This document shows positions 24,989-33,395 of a stretch of DNA of 64,000 nucleotides, in pieces (the first letter of the stretch is position 1; every line of letters starts with the position of its first letter). Under the pieces are notes generated by a model, which did not search any database, had not been told where the DNA came from, and saw only the letters and a program-made list of their open reading frames with translations. The translations under genes and the position numbers were made by a program. This stretch comes from DASRAU01 sp036005805 (GTDB lineage: Bacteria > Acidobacteriota > Polarisedimenticolia > Gp22-AA2), in contig DASYQE010000381.1 in assembly GCA_036005805.1 (NCBI GenBank), forward strand, positions 25,207 through 89,206, in the 5' to 3' direction.

Positions 24989-25584
24989 GCCGTCACCTCC
25001 CGCCCCGCCATGGCCGCCACCACGTACCGCCCCACCAGGTCCACCTCGAGGTTCACCGACTCTCCCGCCCGGCGCGCGCCGAGCGTCGTGACGCGCAGCG
25101 TTTCCGGAATGAGCATCACCTCGAAGGCGTCGGAGGCGCGCTGCGCCACCGTGAGGCTCACGCCGTCCAGGGCCACGGCCCCCTGACCCACGACGAACGG
25201 CGCGAGGGACCCCGGCAGCGCCAGGCGCAGCCGCGCCCCCGTCCCTTCGTCCCGCCGCTCGAGGACGCGCACCACGCCGTCGACGTGCCCCTGCACGAGG
25301 TGACCGCCGAGCGGGTCTCCGAGGCGCAGCGGGCGCTCGAGATTCACTTCGTCCCCCGGGCGCAGGTCCGCGAGCGTCGTGCGGCGCAGCGTCTCGTCCC
25401 CGAGCGCCGCCTCGAACCAGCCGGCCCCGGACGCGACGACGGTGAGGCAGACGCCGTTCACCGCGACGCTGCCGCCGCGCGCCAGAGGCTCGGAGAACGG
25501 CACGGCGACGCGCACGCGGTGCTCCGCGCCCGCTTCGGCCGCCGCCTCGATTCGACCCCGTCCTTCCACGATTCCCGTGAACAT
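24985..25584 (-). CDS. ribE: Riboflavin synthase, alpha subunit
   Basis: Dismutates two molecules of 6,7-dimethyl-8-ribityllumazine to riboflavin. The 199-residue product has the two homologous lumazine-binding halves: VNGVCLTVV in the first and LDGVSLTVA in the second, and GHLVQGHVDGVVRVL between them. I placed the start at the ATG 25582-25584 because MFTGIVEGRGRIE is the conserved N-terminus. A GTG at 25605, overlapping the ribD stop, would add seven residues and is an alternative. The gene for lumazine synthase (ribH) is not in this cluster. Confidence 0.96.
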   Translation of the reverse strand: MFTGIVEGRGRIEAAAEAGAEHRVRVAVPFSEPLARGGSVAVNGVCLTVVASGAGWFEAALGDETLRRTTLADLRPGDEVNLERPLRLGDPLGGHLVQGHVDGVVRVLERRDEGTGARLRLALPGSLAPFVVGQGAVALDGVSLTVAQRASDAFEVMLIPETLRVTTLGARRAGESVNLEVDLVGRYVVAAMAGREVTA

Positions 25585-25601
25585 GTCCTCTCGTCCCGTG
25601 C

Positions 25602-26759
25602 TCACGCGTCGGCGTCGCGGCGCGCCGGTCCGCGCGGGCGGTGGCGCAGGCGCGCCTCGACCACCCAGTCGGAGCCGACCCGGCGCCAGCGGGGCGCCAC
25701 GAGCTGCGCCGCGCCGGTCACCGGCGCCGCGCCCCGCCCCGCGAACGCCGGCCGGGCCGCGGACCCTCCGAGGAGCCGCGGCGCGACATAGAGCACCAGG
25801 CGGTCGCCGACCTTCTGATCGAGCGCCGCGCCGAGCACCTCTCCGCCCCCTTCGATGAGCACCGAGGCGATGCCGCGACGTCCGAGCGCCCGCAGCGCCG
25901 CGCGCAGATCAACCCGACCGGCGCGCGCGGCCACTTCGACCACCGTCGCCCCGGCCCGCTCGAGCCGCAGCCGGCGCAAAGGCGAAGCGTTCCGCCGCGT
26001 CACCAGGAGCACCGGCCCGCCCGCGGTCCTGAGGATCCGCGACGCGGCGGGGGTCCGCAGCCGGCTGTCGAGCACCACCCGCACCGGATCGATGGCGCGC
26101 GCATGGCCGTTGGCACCCGGAGCGCTCAGGCGGGGATCGTCGGCGAGCAGCGTCCCGATCCCCACCAGGACGGCGTCGTGCCCCGCCCGCAGGCGCCGCG
26201 CGTCCCGCCGCGCCGAGGCCGAGGTGATCCACTGCGAGCGGCCGGCGCGCGTCGCGATGCGGCCGTCCAGGCTCATTCCCGCCTTGAGCGTGACGCTCGG
26301 GAGACCGCTGCGCTGGCGGCGCAGGAAGGAGGCGTTCAGCTTCTCCGCCTCGCTTTTCAGCCCTCCCATTGTCACGCTCACCCCCGCCTTCCTCAAGGCC
26401 GCAAAACCACGTCCGTTCACCCTCGGGTCGGGATCGCGCATGCAGGCGATCACCTCCCGCACCCCCGCCGCCAGGATCGCGTCGGTGCAGGGAGGCGTGC
26501 GCCCGAAGTGACAGCACGGCTCGAGATTCACGTACAGCCGTGCGCCGCGCGCCTTCGCACCGGCCTGTCGCAGCGCCCGCACCTCCGCGTGCGGCGACCC
26601 GGCGCGCGCGTGCCAGCCGCGCCCGACCACCCGGCCGTCCTTCACGAGGACCGCGCCCACCATCGGGTTGGGACGGGTGCGGCCGCGGCCGCGCTGCGCC
26701 AGCTCGAGGGCCAGCCGCAGCCAGCGCCGGTCGTCGGTCCTTCGGCTCCCCCCCGCCAT
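25602..26759 (-). CDS. ribD: Bifunctional pyrimidine deaminase / reductase of riboflavin synthesis
   Basis: Deaminates and then reduces the pyrimidine intermediate after GTP ring opening. The 385-residue product has the zinc deaminase site HAEVRALRQAG (His-Ala-Glu) and EPCCHFGRTPPCTDAIL (Pro-Cys-x-x-x-Gly-x-x-x-Pro-Cys) within the first 100 residues. A RibD C-terminal reductase follows (LKAGMSLDGRIATRAG, LVGIGTLLADDPRLS, VLIEGGGEVLGAALD). The ATG at 26757-26759 has AGGGAGATCGAGG directly upstream. First of three rib genes, 11 bases after ftsY. Confidence 0.97.
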   Translation of the reverse strand: MAGGSRRTDDRRWLRLALELAQRGRGRTRPNPMVGAVLVKDGRVVGRGWHARAGSPHAEVRALRQAGAKARGARLYVNLEPCCHFGRTPPCTDAILAAGVREVIACMRDPDPRVNGRGFAALRKAGVSVTMGGLKSEAEKLNASFLRRQRSGLPSVTLKAGMSLDGRIATRAGRSQWITSASARRDARRLRAGHDAVLVGIGTLLADDPRLSAPGANGHARAIDPVRVVLDSRLRTPAASRILRTAGGPVLLVTRRNASPLRRLRLERAGATVVEVAARAGRVDLRAALRALGRRGIASVLIEGGGEVLGAALDQKVGDRLVLYVAPRLLGGSAARPAFAGRGAAPVTGAAQLVAPRWRRVGSDWVVEARLRHRPRGPARRDADA

Positions 26760-26770
26760 CCTCGATCTCC

Positions 26771-27733
26771 CTAGGCGGCGGCCGGCAGGAGTCCGTCGAC
26801 GAACGCCTCCGGGTCGAAGTCGATCAGGTCGTCGGGGCCTTCCCCGACACCGAGGTAGCGCAGCGGCAGGCCCAGCTCCTGGACGATGCGCACGGCGATG
26901 CCGCCGCGCGCCGTGCCGTCGATCTTGGTCAGGACGAGGCCGCCGACACCGGCCGCGTCGAGGAACCGGCGCGCCTGCGGCAGGCCGTTCTGGCCCGTCG
27001 TCGCGTCGAGCACCAGCAGCACCTCGTGCGGCGCCCCCGCGATGCGGCGGCCGAGCACGCGCCGGACTTTCTCGAGCTCGCGCATCAGGGGATCCTGCGT
27101 GTGCAGGCGCCCCGCGGTGTCCACGATGAGCGCGTCGATGCCGCGCGCCTCGGCGGCGGCGGCCGCGTCGAACGCCACCGCGGACGGGTCGGCCCCCGGA
27201 CGCTCGCCGCTGAACTCCGCCCCCGCCCGGGTCGCCCAGATCTTCAGCTGCTCGCCGGCGCCGGCGCGGAAGGTGTCGGCGGGGCACAGCATCACCTTGG
27301 CTCCCGCGGCGACCAGCCGGCGCGCCAGCTTGCCGGCGGTGGTCGTCTTCCCGCCGCCGTTGACGCCGACGATCAGGATCACCCGCGGCCGTCCCGCGGG
27401 TCCCCCGGCGGCCGCGGCCGTCGTCTGCGTCCCCGCCCCGGGCGCCGCGAGCAGCCTGAGGATTTCCCCGCGCGCGGCGCTGCGCACCTGCCCCCACGAG
27501 GGGGCGCGGGTGCCGCTGGTGCCGCGCACCTCGTCCACGATGCGCGCCGCCGTCTCCGGGCCGAGGTCGGCCTCGATCAGGGCGTTCTCCAGCGTCTCGC
27601 TCCAGTCGGTGCCGGTCGCGACCCCTCCCGGCAGGAGCGACGACACCTTGCCGAGCAGACCATCGCGCGTGCGCTTCAAGCCGTGCATGAAGCGCTCGAG
27701 ACGACCGGCCGGCTTCGAAGTCGAATCGGTCAC
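26771..27733 (-). CDS. ftsY: Signal recognition particle receptor FtsY
   Basis: The membrane-associated GTPase that receives the SRP-ribosome complex. The 320 residues hold the N domain (about 10-95) and G domain with P-loop GVNGGGKTTTAGKLA (123-137), DTFRAGAGEQL, DTAGRLHTQDPLM and LTKIDGTARGG. The acidic A domain of the E. coli protein is absent, as in many phyla. The start is a GTG at 27731-27733 overlapping the stop of the TPR lipoprotein gene (GTGA). Confidence 0.96.
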   Translation of the reverse strand: MTDSTSKPAGRLERFMHGLKRTRDGLLGKVSSLLPGGVATGTDWSETLENALIEADLGPETAARIVDEVRGTSGTRAPSWGQVRSAARGEILRLLAAPGAGTQTTAAAAGGPAGRPRVILIVGVNGGGKTTTAGKLARRLVAAGAKVMLCPADTFRAGAGEQLKIWATRAGAEFSGERPGADPSAVAFDAAAAAEARGIDALIVDTAGRLHTQDPLMRELEKVRRVLGRRIAGAPHEVLLVLDATTGQNGLPQARRFLDAAGVGGLVLTKIDGTARGGIAVRIVQELGLPLRYLGVGEGPDDLIDFDPEAFVDGLLPAAA

Positions 27734-28449
27734 GAGCCGCTCCGCGCTCCGCTGCTCGTCGAGAGGAGCTGCTTCGCCCGCTCCGCTTCGGGGCCCGTCG
27801 GCGACAGCTCCAGCACCTTCTTGAACTGGGCGCTGGCGAGGTCGGGCTTGCCCATCTTCTGGTAGGTCGTTCCGAGCCCGATGTACCCGAGCAGGTACTT
27901 CGGGTTGAGCTCGACCGCCTTCTGGAAGGAGCGCTGCGCCTCCGAGAGGACCCCCTGGTCCAGATAGAGATTGCCGAGGTTCAGCTGGATCTTCTCGGGG
28001 GTGCGGTACGTCTTGTCGGTCAGCGCCGCCTGGAATTCCTTCAGCGCCTTGTCGTACTGCTTGGTCTCGCGGTACAGGACGCCGAGGACGTTGTGGGCGT
28101 CGGTGAAGTGCGGATCGATCTTCACCGCCTGCTGGAGGTGATCGATCGCCTGGTCGTACTCGCTGAGATTCATGTGGATGAGCCCGAGGTAGTGGTGCGC
28201 CTCGGCGTTCTTGGGGTCGCGCTTGACCGCCTCTTTGGCCGATTCCAGCGCCTGGGAGGTCTGTCCCTGCTCCATCTGCACCATCGCGAGACGCAGGAAG
28301 CGGTTGCTTTCGTCCGCCTGCACCGCCTGCGTCCCCGACGAAGAACACGCCGTCCCTCCGGCCAGAAGACAGAGGGCCAGCAGGGCCGCTCGAAGCGGCC
28401 GCACGTCTGCACGCGCATCGCCTGTCCTGCCGATCCGCATCACGGGCAC
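27730..28449 (-). CDS. TPR lipoprotein (PilW/PilF-like)
   Basis: A 239-residue exported lipoprotein. A signal sequence ends in the lipobox LLAGGTAC (Cys near residue 35), giving a lipid-anchored protein after cleavage. Five to six TPR units follow, for example ALESAKEAVKRDPKN, AIDHLQQAVKIDPHF, ALKEFQAALTDKTY and AQRSFQKAVELNPKY. Architecture and size match PilW/PilF-type pilotins that help assemble type IV pilus secretins, but other TPR lipoproteins look alike. It leads the long block behind a strong promoter (28474-28502). pilT at 42831-44021 shows that the cell has pili or related machinery. Confidence 0.87.
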   Translation of the reverse strand: MPVMRIGRTGDARADVRPLRAALLALCLLAGGTACSSSGTQAVQADESNRFLRLAMVQMEQGQTSQALESAKEAVKRDPKNAEAHHYLGLIHMNLSEYDQAIDHLQQAVKIDPHFTDAHNVLGVLYRETKQYDKALKEFQAALTDKTYRTPEKIQLNLGNLYLDQGVLSEAQRSFQKAVELNPKYLLGYIGLGTTYQKMGKPDLASAQFKKVLELSPTGPEAERAKQLLSTSSGARSGS

Positions 28450-28473
28450 ACTTTTCCCCCTTGAGGACCCGCC

Positions 28474-28502
28474 ATTCTATTGATCCGTAAGGCTTTTGTA
28501 AA
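28474..28502 (-). promoter_or_regulatory. Strong sigma-70-type promoter heading the ftsY-rib-ffh-ribosomal block
   Basis: Minus strand: TTTACA (28497-28502), a 17-base spacer, TAGAAT (28474-28479), each five of six consensus. It reads into the TPR lipoprotein gene whose start lies 25 bases further on, and can serve everything down to 16143. Confidence 0.65.
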
Positions 28503-28531
28503 CGGTGACTTGCGGCGTCCCCACGCCCGCT

Positions 28532-29323
28532 TCAGGAGCGCCTGAAGAGGCGGCTGAGGAGGCCCCGGCGGGCCGGGGGGGCCTGGGGCTCCGGGTCGGA
28601 GGCAATTTCCTGGCCGGCGAGGATGGCGGCCGGGTTGTCCTCGACCAGGCGGTGGGCGGTGGCGGCGCCGGCGAGCTTCGCGACGGCGTTGCGGGCGTCC
28701 GAGAGAGTGGGGGGCCGGTAGCGGACATCGTGGCTGTCGGAGGCGAGGATGTGGATCAGGTTGCGCTCCAGCATGCGCACGGCGAAGTCCCTGGCTTTGC
28801 TGCCGAAGAGGCCGGTGATGGAATTGCCGGTCACCTGGGTCAGGGCTCCGAGGCGCACCGACGCGGCGACCCTCTCGAAATCCTCCAGGTAATAGGCCAC
28901 CCGCTCGGGGTGCGCCATGATGGGCGTGATGCCGAGCAGGCGGAGCTGGAAGATGGTGTCGTCCACCTTCATCGGGAGCTGCTGGTACGGCAGCTCGAGG
29001 AGCATGTACTTGCCGCGGTCGGCCACGGTCATCAGCTCCCCCGCTTTCGCGCGCTCCACGACGTCGGCGGTGAAGTAGACCTCGGCGCCGGGCAAGAGCT
29101 CGATCTTCTCCGCCTCGTCGCCGCGCGCCGCCTCCTTCACCTTCGCGATGCTTTCGAAGATGGCGGTCCGGGTGTTGTCGTACACCCCGGGCTTCATGTG
29201 GGGCGTGGCGGTGACGGCGGTGATGCCGTCGCGGCGCGCGATGCGGAGGAACTCGAGCGTCTCCTCGAGCTGCTTCGCCCCGTCGTCGATGCCGGGGAGC
29301 AGGTGGTTGTGCAGGTCGATCAT
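28532..29323 (-). CDS. PHP-family tyrosine-protein phosphatase (CpsB/YwqE type)
   Basis: A metal-dependent phosphatase of the PHP fold; family members dephosphorylate bacterial tyrosine kinases that control capsule and exopolysaccharide export. The 263-residue product begins MIDLHNHLLPGIDDGAK (His-x-His and the acidic ligand). It has ATPHMKPGVYDN, a HPERVAYYLED stretch and LASDSHDVRYRPP, which together form the trinuclear site. A basic C-terminal tail (RRGLLSRLFRRS) may touch the membrane. The ATG at 29321-29323 overlaps the gpsA stop and has AAGGAGGAGG upstream. No cognate tyrosine kinase lies in the window. Confidence 0.85.
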   Translation of the reverse strand: MIDLHNHLLPGIDDGAKQLEETLEFLRIARRDGITAVTATPHMKPGVYDNTRTAIFESIAKVKEAARGDEAEKIELLPGAEVYFTADVVERAKAGELMTVADRGKYMLLELPYQQLPMKVDDTIFQLRLLGITPIMAHPERVAYYLEDFERVAASVRLGALTQVTGNSITGLFGSKARDFAVRMLERNLIHILASDSHDVRYRPPTLSDARNAVAKLAGAATAHRLVEDNPAAILAGQEIASDPEPQAPPARRGLLSRLFRRS

Positions 29324-30339
29324 CCCTCCTCCTTCAAAGGGCGCGCCAGCAGATCCCGCACCGCCTCGGCGGCGGATCGGCGGCCGTCGAGCACGTCGCG
29401 CACCTGCGACGCGATCGGCATCTCGACCCCGTGGCGCGCGGCGAGGGCGAGCGCGGCGCGCGTCGTCGCGACCCCTTCCGCGACGGTGCGCCGCCCGGCG
29501 AGCAGTTCCTGGAGCGACCGGCCGCGCCCGATCTCGATGCCGAGCGATCGGTTGCGGCTGAGGCCCCCGGTGCAGGTGAGGACGAGATCGCCCAGGCCGG
29601 CGAGACCGGCGAAGGTGCCGGCGCTGCCGCCGGCGGCGACGCCGAGGCGCGTCATCTCCGCGAGACCGCGGGTCAAAAGCGCCGCGCGGGTGTTGAGACC
29701 GAGACCGGTGCCCTCGGCGATGCCGGTCGCCAGCGCCATGACATTCTTCAGCGCGCCTCCGAGAGCGACACCGACCGGATCGCGGTTGCGATAGAGCCGG
29801 AAGGAACCGGCGGTGACCTGCTCCTGCACCCGCAGGGCGACCGCCTCGTCCGACGAGGCCACCACGACGGCGGTCGGCTGCCCCTGCGCCAGCTCCTCGG
29901 CGAAGGATGGTCCTGAGAGAATGGCGCAGGGCGGGGCCGACGGGGCTTCCTGTCGCATCACCTCGTCGAGGCGCAGCCCGCTCCCCTCTTCGATGCCCTT
30001 CGACGCCACGACCCGATCGGCTTCGGGAGCGAGATGGGCCGCCGCGGCGCGGAAGAGGGGCCGGCTCGCCTGCGCCGGCGCCACGAAGATCACCAGAGTT
30101 CGCCCCGCGAGCGCCTCGGCGAGATCGGCGGTCATCCGCAGTCCGTCCGGGAAGGAGCAGCCGGGCAGATACGCCGCGTTCATCCGGTCGCGTTGCAGAT
30201 CCGCGGCGCACGCGGCGCGGCGCGCCCAGAGGATCGTGTCGACACCCGAGCGGGCGAGCTGGATGGCGAGGGCGGTCCCCCACGATCCCGCCCCCAGGAC
30301 CGCGGCGCGGCCCGTCACGGACTCCGGGGCCCCGCTCAC
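29320..30339 (-). CDS. gpsA: Glycerol-3-phosphate dehydrogenase [NAD(P)+]
   Basis: Reduces dihydroxyacetone phosphate to sn-glycerol 3-phosphate, the backbone for phospholipids. The 339 residues start with the dinucleotide fold VLGAGSWGTALAIQLA. They contain SKGIEEGSGLRLDEV, ILSGPSFAEELAQGQPTAVV and GGALKNVMALATGIAEG with the catalytic lysine, and GLGDLVLTCTGGLSRNRSLG. GTG start at 30337-30339 overlapping the plsY stop. Its product is the acceptor for PlsY, encoded by the preceding gene. Confidence 0.97.
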   Translation of the reverse strand: MSGAPESVTGRAAVLGAGSWGTALAIQLARSGVDTILWARRAACAADLQRDRMNAAYLPGCSFPDGLRMTADLAEALAGRTLVIFVAPAQASRPLFRAAAAHLAPEADRVVASKGIEEGSGLRLDEVMRQEAPSAPPCAILSGPSFAEELAQGQPTAVVVASSDEAVALRVQEQVTAGSFRLYRNRDPVGVALGGALKNVMALATGIAEGTGLGLNTRAALLTRGLAEMTRLGVAAGGSAGTFAGLAGLGDLVLTCTGGLSRNRSLGIEIGRGRSLQELLAGRRTVAEGVATTRAALALAARHGVEMPIASQVRDVLDGRRSAAEAVRDLLARPLKEEG

Positions 30340-30938
30340 GCGTCGCTCCCGAGGCGCCGCTCCGTCTTCTGCAGCATGCGCGCGATGTTCGTCCGGTGCG
30401 TCAAGAGAATCAGGAGGCCCGCACCGATCGCGAGGAGAACGACCGGACCGGGAAGACGCAATCCCAGCGCCGCGATCGGCAGCATGACGGCGGCGCTCAC
30501 CGAGCCGAGAGAGATCATGCGGCTCAGCGCCACGGCGGCGGCGAAGGCGGCCAGCGCGATCCCCAGCGCCATCGGCGCGAGAACGGCGAAGACGCCCGCG
30601 CCGGTCGCGACCCCCTTGCCGCCGCGGAAGCCGAGCCACGGTGTGAAGACGTGGCCGAGAATCGCGGCGCCGCCGGCGATGGCCCCGGCTGTGGTGGCCT
30701 GCTCCGGACCCGCGAAACTGCGGCCGGCGAACGCCGCCGCGGCCCCTTTCGCCGCATCGAGGAGCAGGGCGACGACGCCGAGCCGCCAGCCGGCGGAGCG
30801 GGCGACATTGGTCGCACCGACATTGCCGCTGCCGACGGCGCGGATGTCGAGCCCGCCGAAGACCCGCGCCAGCAGGTAGGAGAAGGGGACCGACCCGAGC
30901 AGGAAGCCGGTCAAAGCCGCCAGCGCCAACCCGCTCAT
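30336..30938 (-). CDS. plsY: Acyl-phosphate:glycerol-3-phosphate acyltransferase
   Basis: An integral membrane enzyme that transfers an acyl group from acyl-phosphate to glycerol 3-phosphate, the first acylation of phospholipid synthesis. The 200 residues have about five membrane segments. The three family motifs are visible: GSVPFSYLLAR, SGNVGATNVARSAG (glycerol phosphate loop) and GFRGGKGVATGAGV. The ATG at 30936-30938 overlaps the thpR stop. PlsX, which makes the acyl-phosphate, is not in the window. Confidence 0.96.
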   Translation of the reverse strand: MSGLALAALTGFLLGSVPFSYLLARVFGGLDIRAVGSGNVGATNVARSAGWRLGVVALLLDAAKGAAAAFAGRSFAGPEQATTAGAIAGGAAILGHVFTPWLGFRGGKGVATGAGVFAVLAPMALGIALAAFAAAVALSRMISLGSVSAAVMLPIAALGLRLPGPVVLLAIGAGLLILLTHRTNIARMLQKTERRLGSDA

Positions 30939-31507
30939 GCGGTCCTGCTCCCGGTGCCGAGCGGGAACTCCTGCACGGCGCGGTACTGCGATCCGCCGGG
31001 ACCGGGACGACTCTCGTAGAGGACGAGCCGCCGCACCTCGAACCGTCCCCCCTCGGCCTCCGCCTCCCGCGCCAGCGGCGTCTTCCAGTCGCCGGCGCGT
31101 CCCTCTTTGGCGCGCGCCAGGGTGAGATGCGGGCGGAACGGTCGATCGTCGGGAGCGAAGCCGAGCGGCTGGAGCGCGCCGTCGAGGCCGCTTTTCAGGC
31201 GGCCGGCGGCGTCGAGATCGCCGCGCAGGCCGAAGACGACGACGCGGGGGCGGCCGTGTCCCGGGAAGGCGTGGATGCCGTGCGCCTCGAGCGGAAACGG
31301 CGCGGTTCCAGCGGCGACCGGCGCGACCGCGGCCGCGATCGCGGGCACGCGCGTCTCCGGCGCTTCCCCGAGGAAGAAGAACGTCAGATGGATCCCCTCC
31401 GGGCGCGTGAAACGCAACGGCAGCGGCAACTCCCGAAGCCGCGTCTGACAATCGGCGAGCCGCTCACGCACCTCGTCGGGAACCTCCGCGGCCACGAACA
31501 GCCTCAC
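30935..31507 (-). CDS. thpR: RNA 2',3'-cyclic phosphodiesterase (2H family, LigT-like)
   Basis: A 190-residue 2H phosphoesterase that opens 2',3'-cyclic phosphates on RNA. The two H-x-T/S-x motifs that define the family are HLTF at 40-43 and HLTL near 127-130, set in two repeated beta-alpha halves (RPEGIHLTFFFLGE; DDRPFRPHLTLARAK). The start is a GTG at 31505-31507 overlapping the cinA stop. Association with cinA is common in bacteria. Confidence 0.92.
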   Translation of the reverse strand: MRLFVAAEVPDEVRERLADCQTRLRELPLPLRFTRPEGIHLTFFFLGEAPETRVPAIAAAVAPVAAGTAPFPLEAHGIHAFPGHGRPRVVVFGLRGDLDAAGRLKSGLDGALQPLGFAPDDRPFRPHLTLARAKEGRAGDWKTPLAREAEAEGGRFEVRRLVLYESRPGPGGSQYRAVQEFPLGTGSRTA

Positions 31508-32793
31508 CGTCCCGCCGCCCGCAGCAGCTCGCGACGCAGCAGGTCGAGCGCCGCCTGCGCCGCCCGCGCCTGCACGACCGTCCTCGTCCCCGGCAGCATC
31601 AGACGCCGGGAGGAGGACCCGTCCGGTCCGGCCACGCCGAGAATGACGGTGCCGGGCGGGTGCGTGTCTTTCTGTCCCGCGGGACCGGCGAAGCCGGTGG
31701 TCGCGAGTCCCCAGTCCGCGCCGAGACGCCGGCGGATGCCCTCCGCCAGGCCGATCGCCGCCTCGGCCGAGACCGCGCCGTGGCTCTCGAGGATCGCGGC
31801 GTCGAGATCGGCGAGCACCCGCTTCGCCCCGTCCGTGTAGACGACCCCGCCCCCGGCGAACCAGTTCGACGCCCCCGGCACCGCCGTGAAGCGCCGGGCG
31901 ATCCGCCCGCCGGTGATCGACTCCGCCGCGGCGACCGTCTGCCGGCGCGACACCAGCAGCCGGCCGACAACCTCTTCGAGCGTGTCCTCGTTCCGGCCGA
32001 ACACGTCGTCACCGAGCACCGCGGCGATCTCGGCGTCGAGCCGCTCGATGCCTTTGGCCTTCGTCTTCGGCGTGGTCCACTCGGTCAGGTGGATTTCGAT
32101 CTGCCCCGCGCCGGCCAGGATGGTCCAGCCGACCTTGCCCGCCGTCTTGTGCACGGCGGCGAGGCGGTGATCGACGTCCGATTCGTTGGTGCCGGCGATC
32201 TTGATGATGCGGTGCACCCGGCGGGTCCCGGTTGCGTCGAGCCGCGGCAGGAGCGCCTCGATCGTCATCCGCTCCATCTCGCTCGGGACCCCGGGCAGAA
32301 GCGCGAGGATGGCCCGGTCGGTTCGCAGCAGCAGTCCCGGCGCCGTGCCGAGCTTGTTCGGCAGCACCTCGGCGCCGCGCGGCACCTGCGCCTGGCGCAG
32401 GTTCGAGGGCGCCATCGGCCGGCCGTGCCGCCGGAAGCGCTCTTCCAGCTCGTGCACCAGCGCTGCGTCCTCTTCGAGCCGCAGGTGCAGCGCCGCGGCC
32501 GCCGCCTCGCGCGTCAGGTCGTCCACCGTGGGGCCAAGGCCTCCGGTCGCGACCACGAGGTCCACCCGCGTGATCGCCAGGCGGAGCGCGTCCTGAAGCT
32601 CGCGCGGATCGTCACCGACCACGGTCCGGAATCGGACCTCGTAGCCGTGCGCGCCGAGCGCCCGCGACAGAAAGGCGCCGTTGCTGTCGATGCGATCGGG
32701 CCCCAGGAGCTCCGTCCCGATGGCGATGGTCTCCGCCCGGCGCGGCCGGGTCCCGGACGATCCTCCGCCGGGCAGGGTGGCGTGCCCGCTCAT
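31504..32793 (-). CDS. cinA: CinA-like protein (nicotinamide-nucleotide amidase / MoCF-domain)
   Basis: A 429-residue two-domain protein. The N-terminal molybdopterin-binding-like fold has IAIGTELLGPDRIDSNGAFL and VVATGGLGPTVDDLTREAAA (ADP-ribose pyrophosphatase type in characterised homologues). A KH-like middle follows. The C-terminal CinA domain (from about 268) has AAAESITGGRIARRFTAVPG and GLATTGFAGPAG, the nicotinamide-mononucleotide deamidase module. The start overlaps the plsC-like stop (ATGA). An Arg/Gly-rich N-terminal tail of about 20 residues precedes the first strand. Confidence 0.93.
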   Translation of the reverse strand: MSGHATLPGGGSSGTRPRRAETIAIGTELLGPDRIDSNGAFLSRALGAHGYEVRFRTVVGDDPRELQDALRLAITRVDLVVATGGLGPTVDDLTREAAAAALHLRLEEDAALVHELEERFRRHGRPMAPSNLRQAQVPRGAEVLPNKLGTAPGLLLRTDRAILALLPGVPSEMERMTIEALLPRLDATGTRRVHRIIKIAGTNESDVDHRLAAVHKTAGKVGWTILAGAGQIEIHLTEWTTPKTKAKGIERLDAEIAAVLGDDVFGRNEDTLEEVVGRLLVSRRQTVAAAESITGGRIARRFTAVPGASNWFAGGGVVYTDGAKRVLADLDAAILESHGAVSAEAAIGLAEGIRRRLGADWGLATTGFAGPAGQKDTHPPGTVILGVAGPDGSSSRRLMLPGTRTVVQARAAQAALDLLRRELLRAAGR

Positions 32794-33395
32794 GCGGCCG
32801 GCCCCAGCGCGCGGATCGCCTCCTCGAGCCGGCGCCCGAAGTGCTGCAGCGCTTCGCGATCGCGCCCGGTCTTTCCTTCCGGGAAGAGCAGCGGCGGCCC
32901 GAAGCGCACGTGCACCCGTGCCGGCCGCGGGATCGCCCCGCCGACCGGCATCGAGTCGGCCGCGCCATCGATGAAGACCGGCACGACCGGGACGCGGCTG
33001 AGGGCGGCGAGCAGCGCCGCACCGGGCTGGGTCTCCCCGAAGCGCCCGTCTTCGCTGCGCGACCCTTCGGGGAACAACCCGACGATCCGGCCACTGTGAA
33101 GGGTGCGGACCGCCAGCCTCAGGCCGTGCGCGTCGCGGCCGGCGCGCACCGGGATGGTTCCCATGCCCCAGTAGAACCAGCGCAGGAAGAGAAGGTCGTA
33201 CATCCACTGCAGCACGATGAAGTGGATCGGCCGCGGCGTCGCCGAGCCGAGCAGGATCGCGTCCATGTACGACACGTGGTTCGACGCGACGATGACCGCG
33301 CCCCGCCGCGGCAGGTGCTCGAGCCCGTCGCGCGTCAGCCCCAGGTAGAGCCGCACGAAGGGGTAGAAGATGCCCTTCACGAACCAGTAGAACAT
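32790..33395 (-). CDS. Lysophospholipid acyltransferase family protein (PlsC-like)
   Basis: Probably 1-acyl-glycerol-3-phosphate acyltransferase, making phosphatidic acid at the inner membrane. The 201 residues have the four LPLAT blocks: ASNHVSYMDA (His40-x4-Asp45, catalytic), a GTIPVRAGRDAHG block, GLFPEGSRSEDG (substrate phosphate) and VVPVFIDGA. A hydrophobic helix opens the protein (MFYWFVKGIFYPFVRLYLGL). The ATG at 33393-33395 overlaps the DUF502 gene stop (TGATG). Neighbouring plsY, gpsA and pgsA support a phospholipid role. Confidence 0.9.
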   Translation of the reverse strand: MFYWFVKGIFYPFVRLYLGLTRDGLEHLPRRGAVIVASNHVSYMDAILLGSATPRPIHFIVLQWMYDLLFLRWFYWGMGTIPVRAGRDAHGLRLAVRTLHSGRIVGLFPEGSRSEDGRFGETQPGAALLAALSRVPVVPVFIDGAADSMPVGGAIPRPARVHVRFGPPLLFPEGKTGRDREALQHFGRRLEEAIRALGPAA

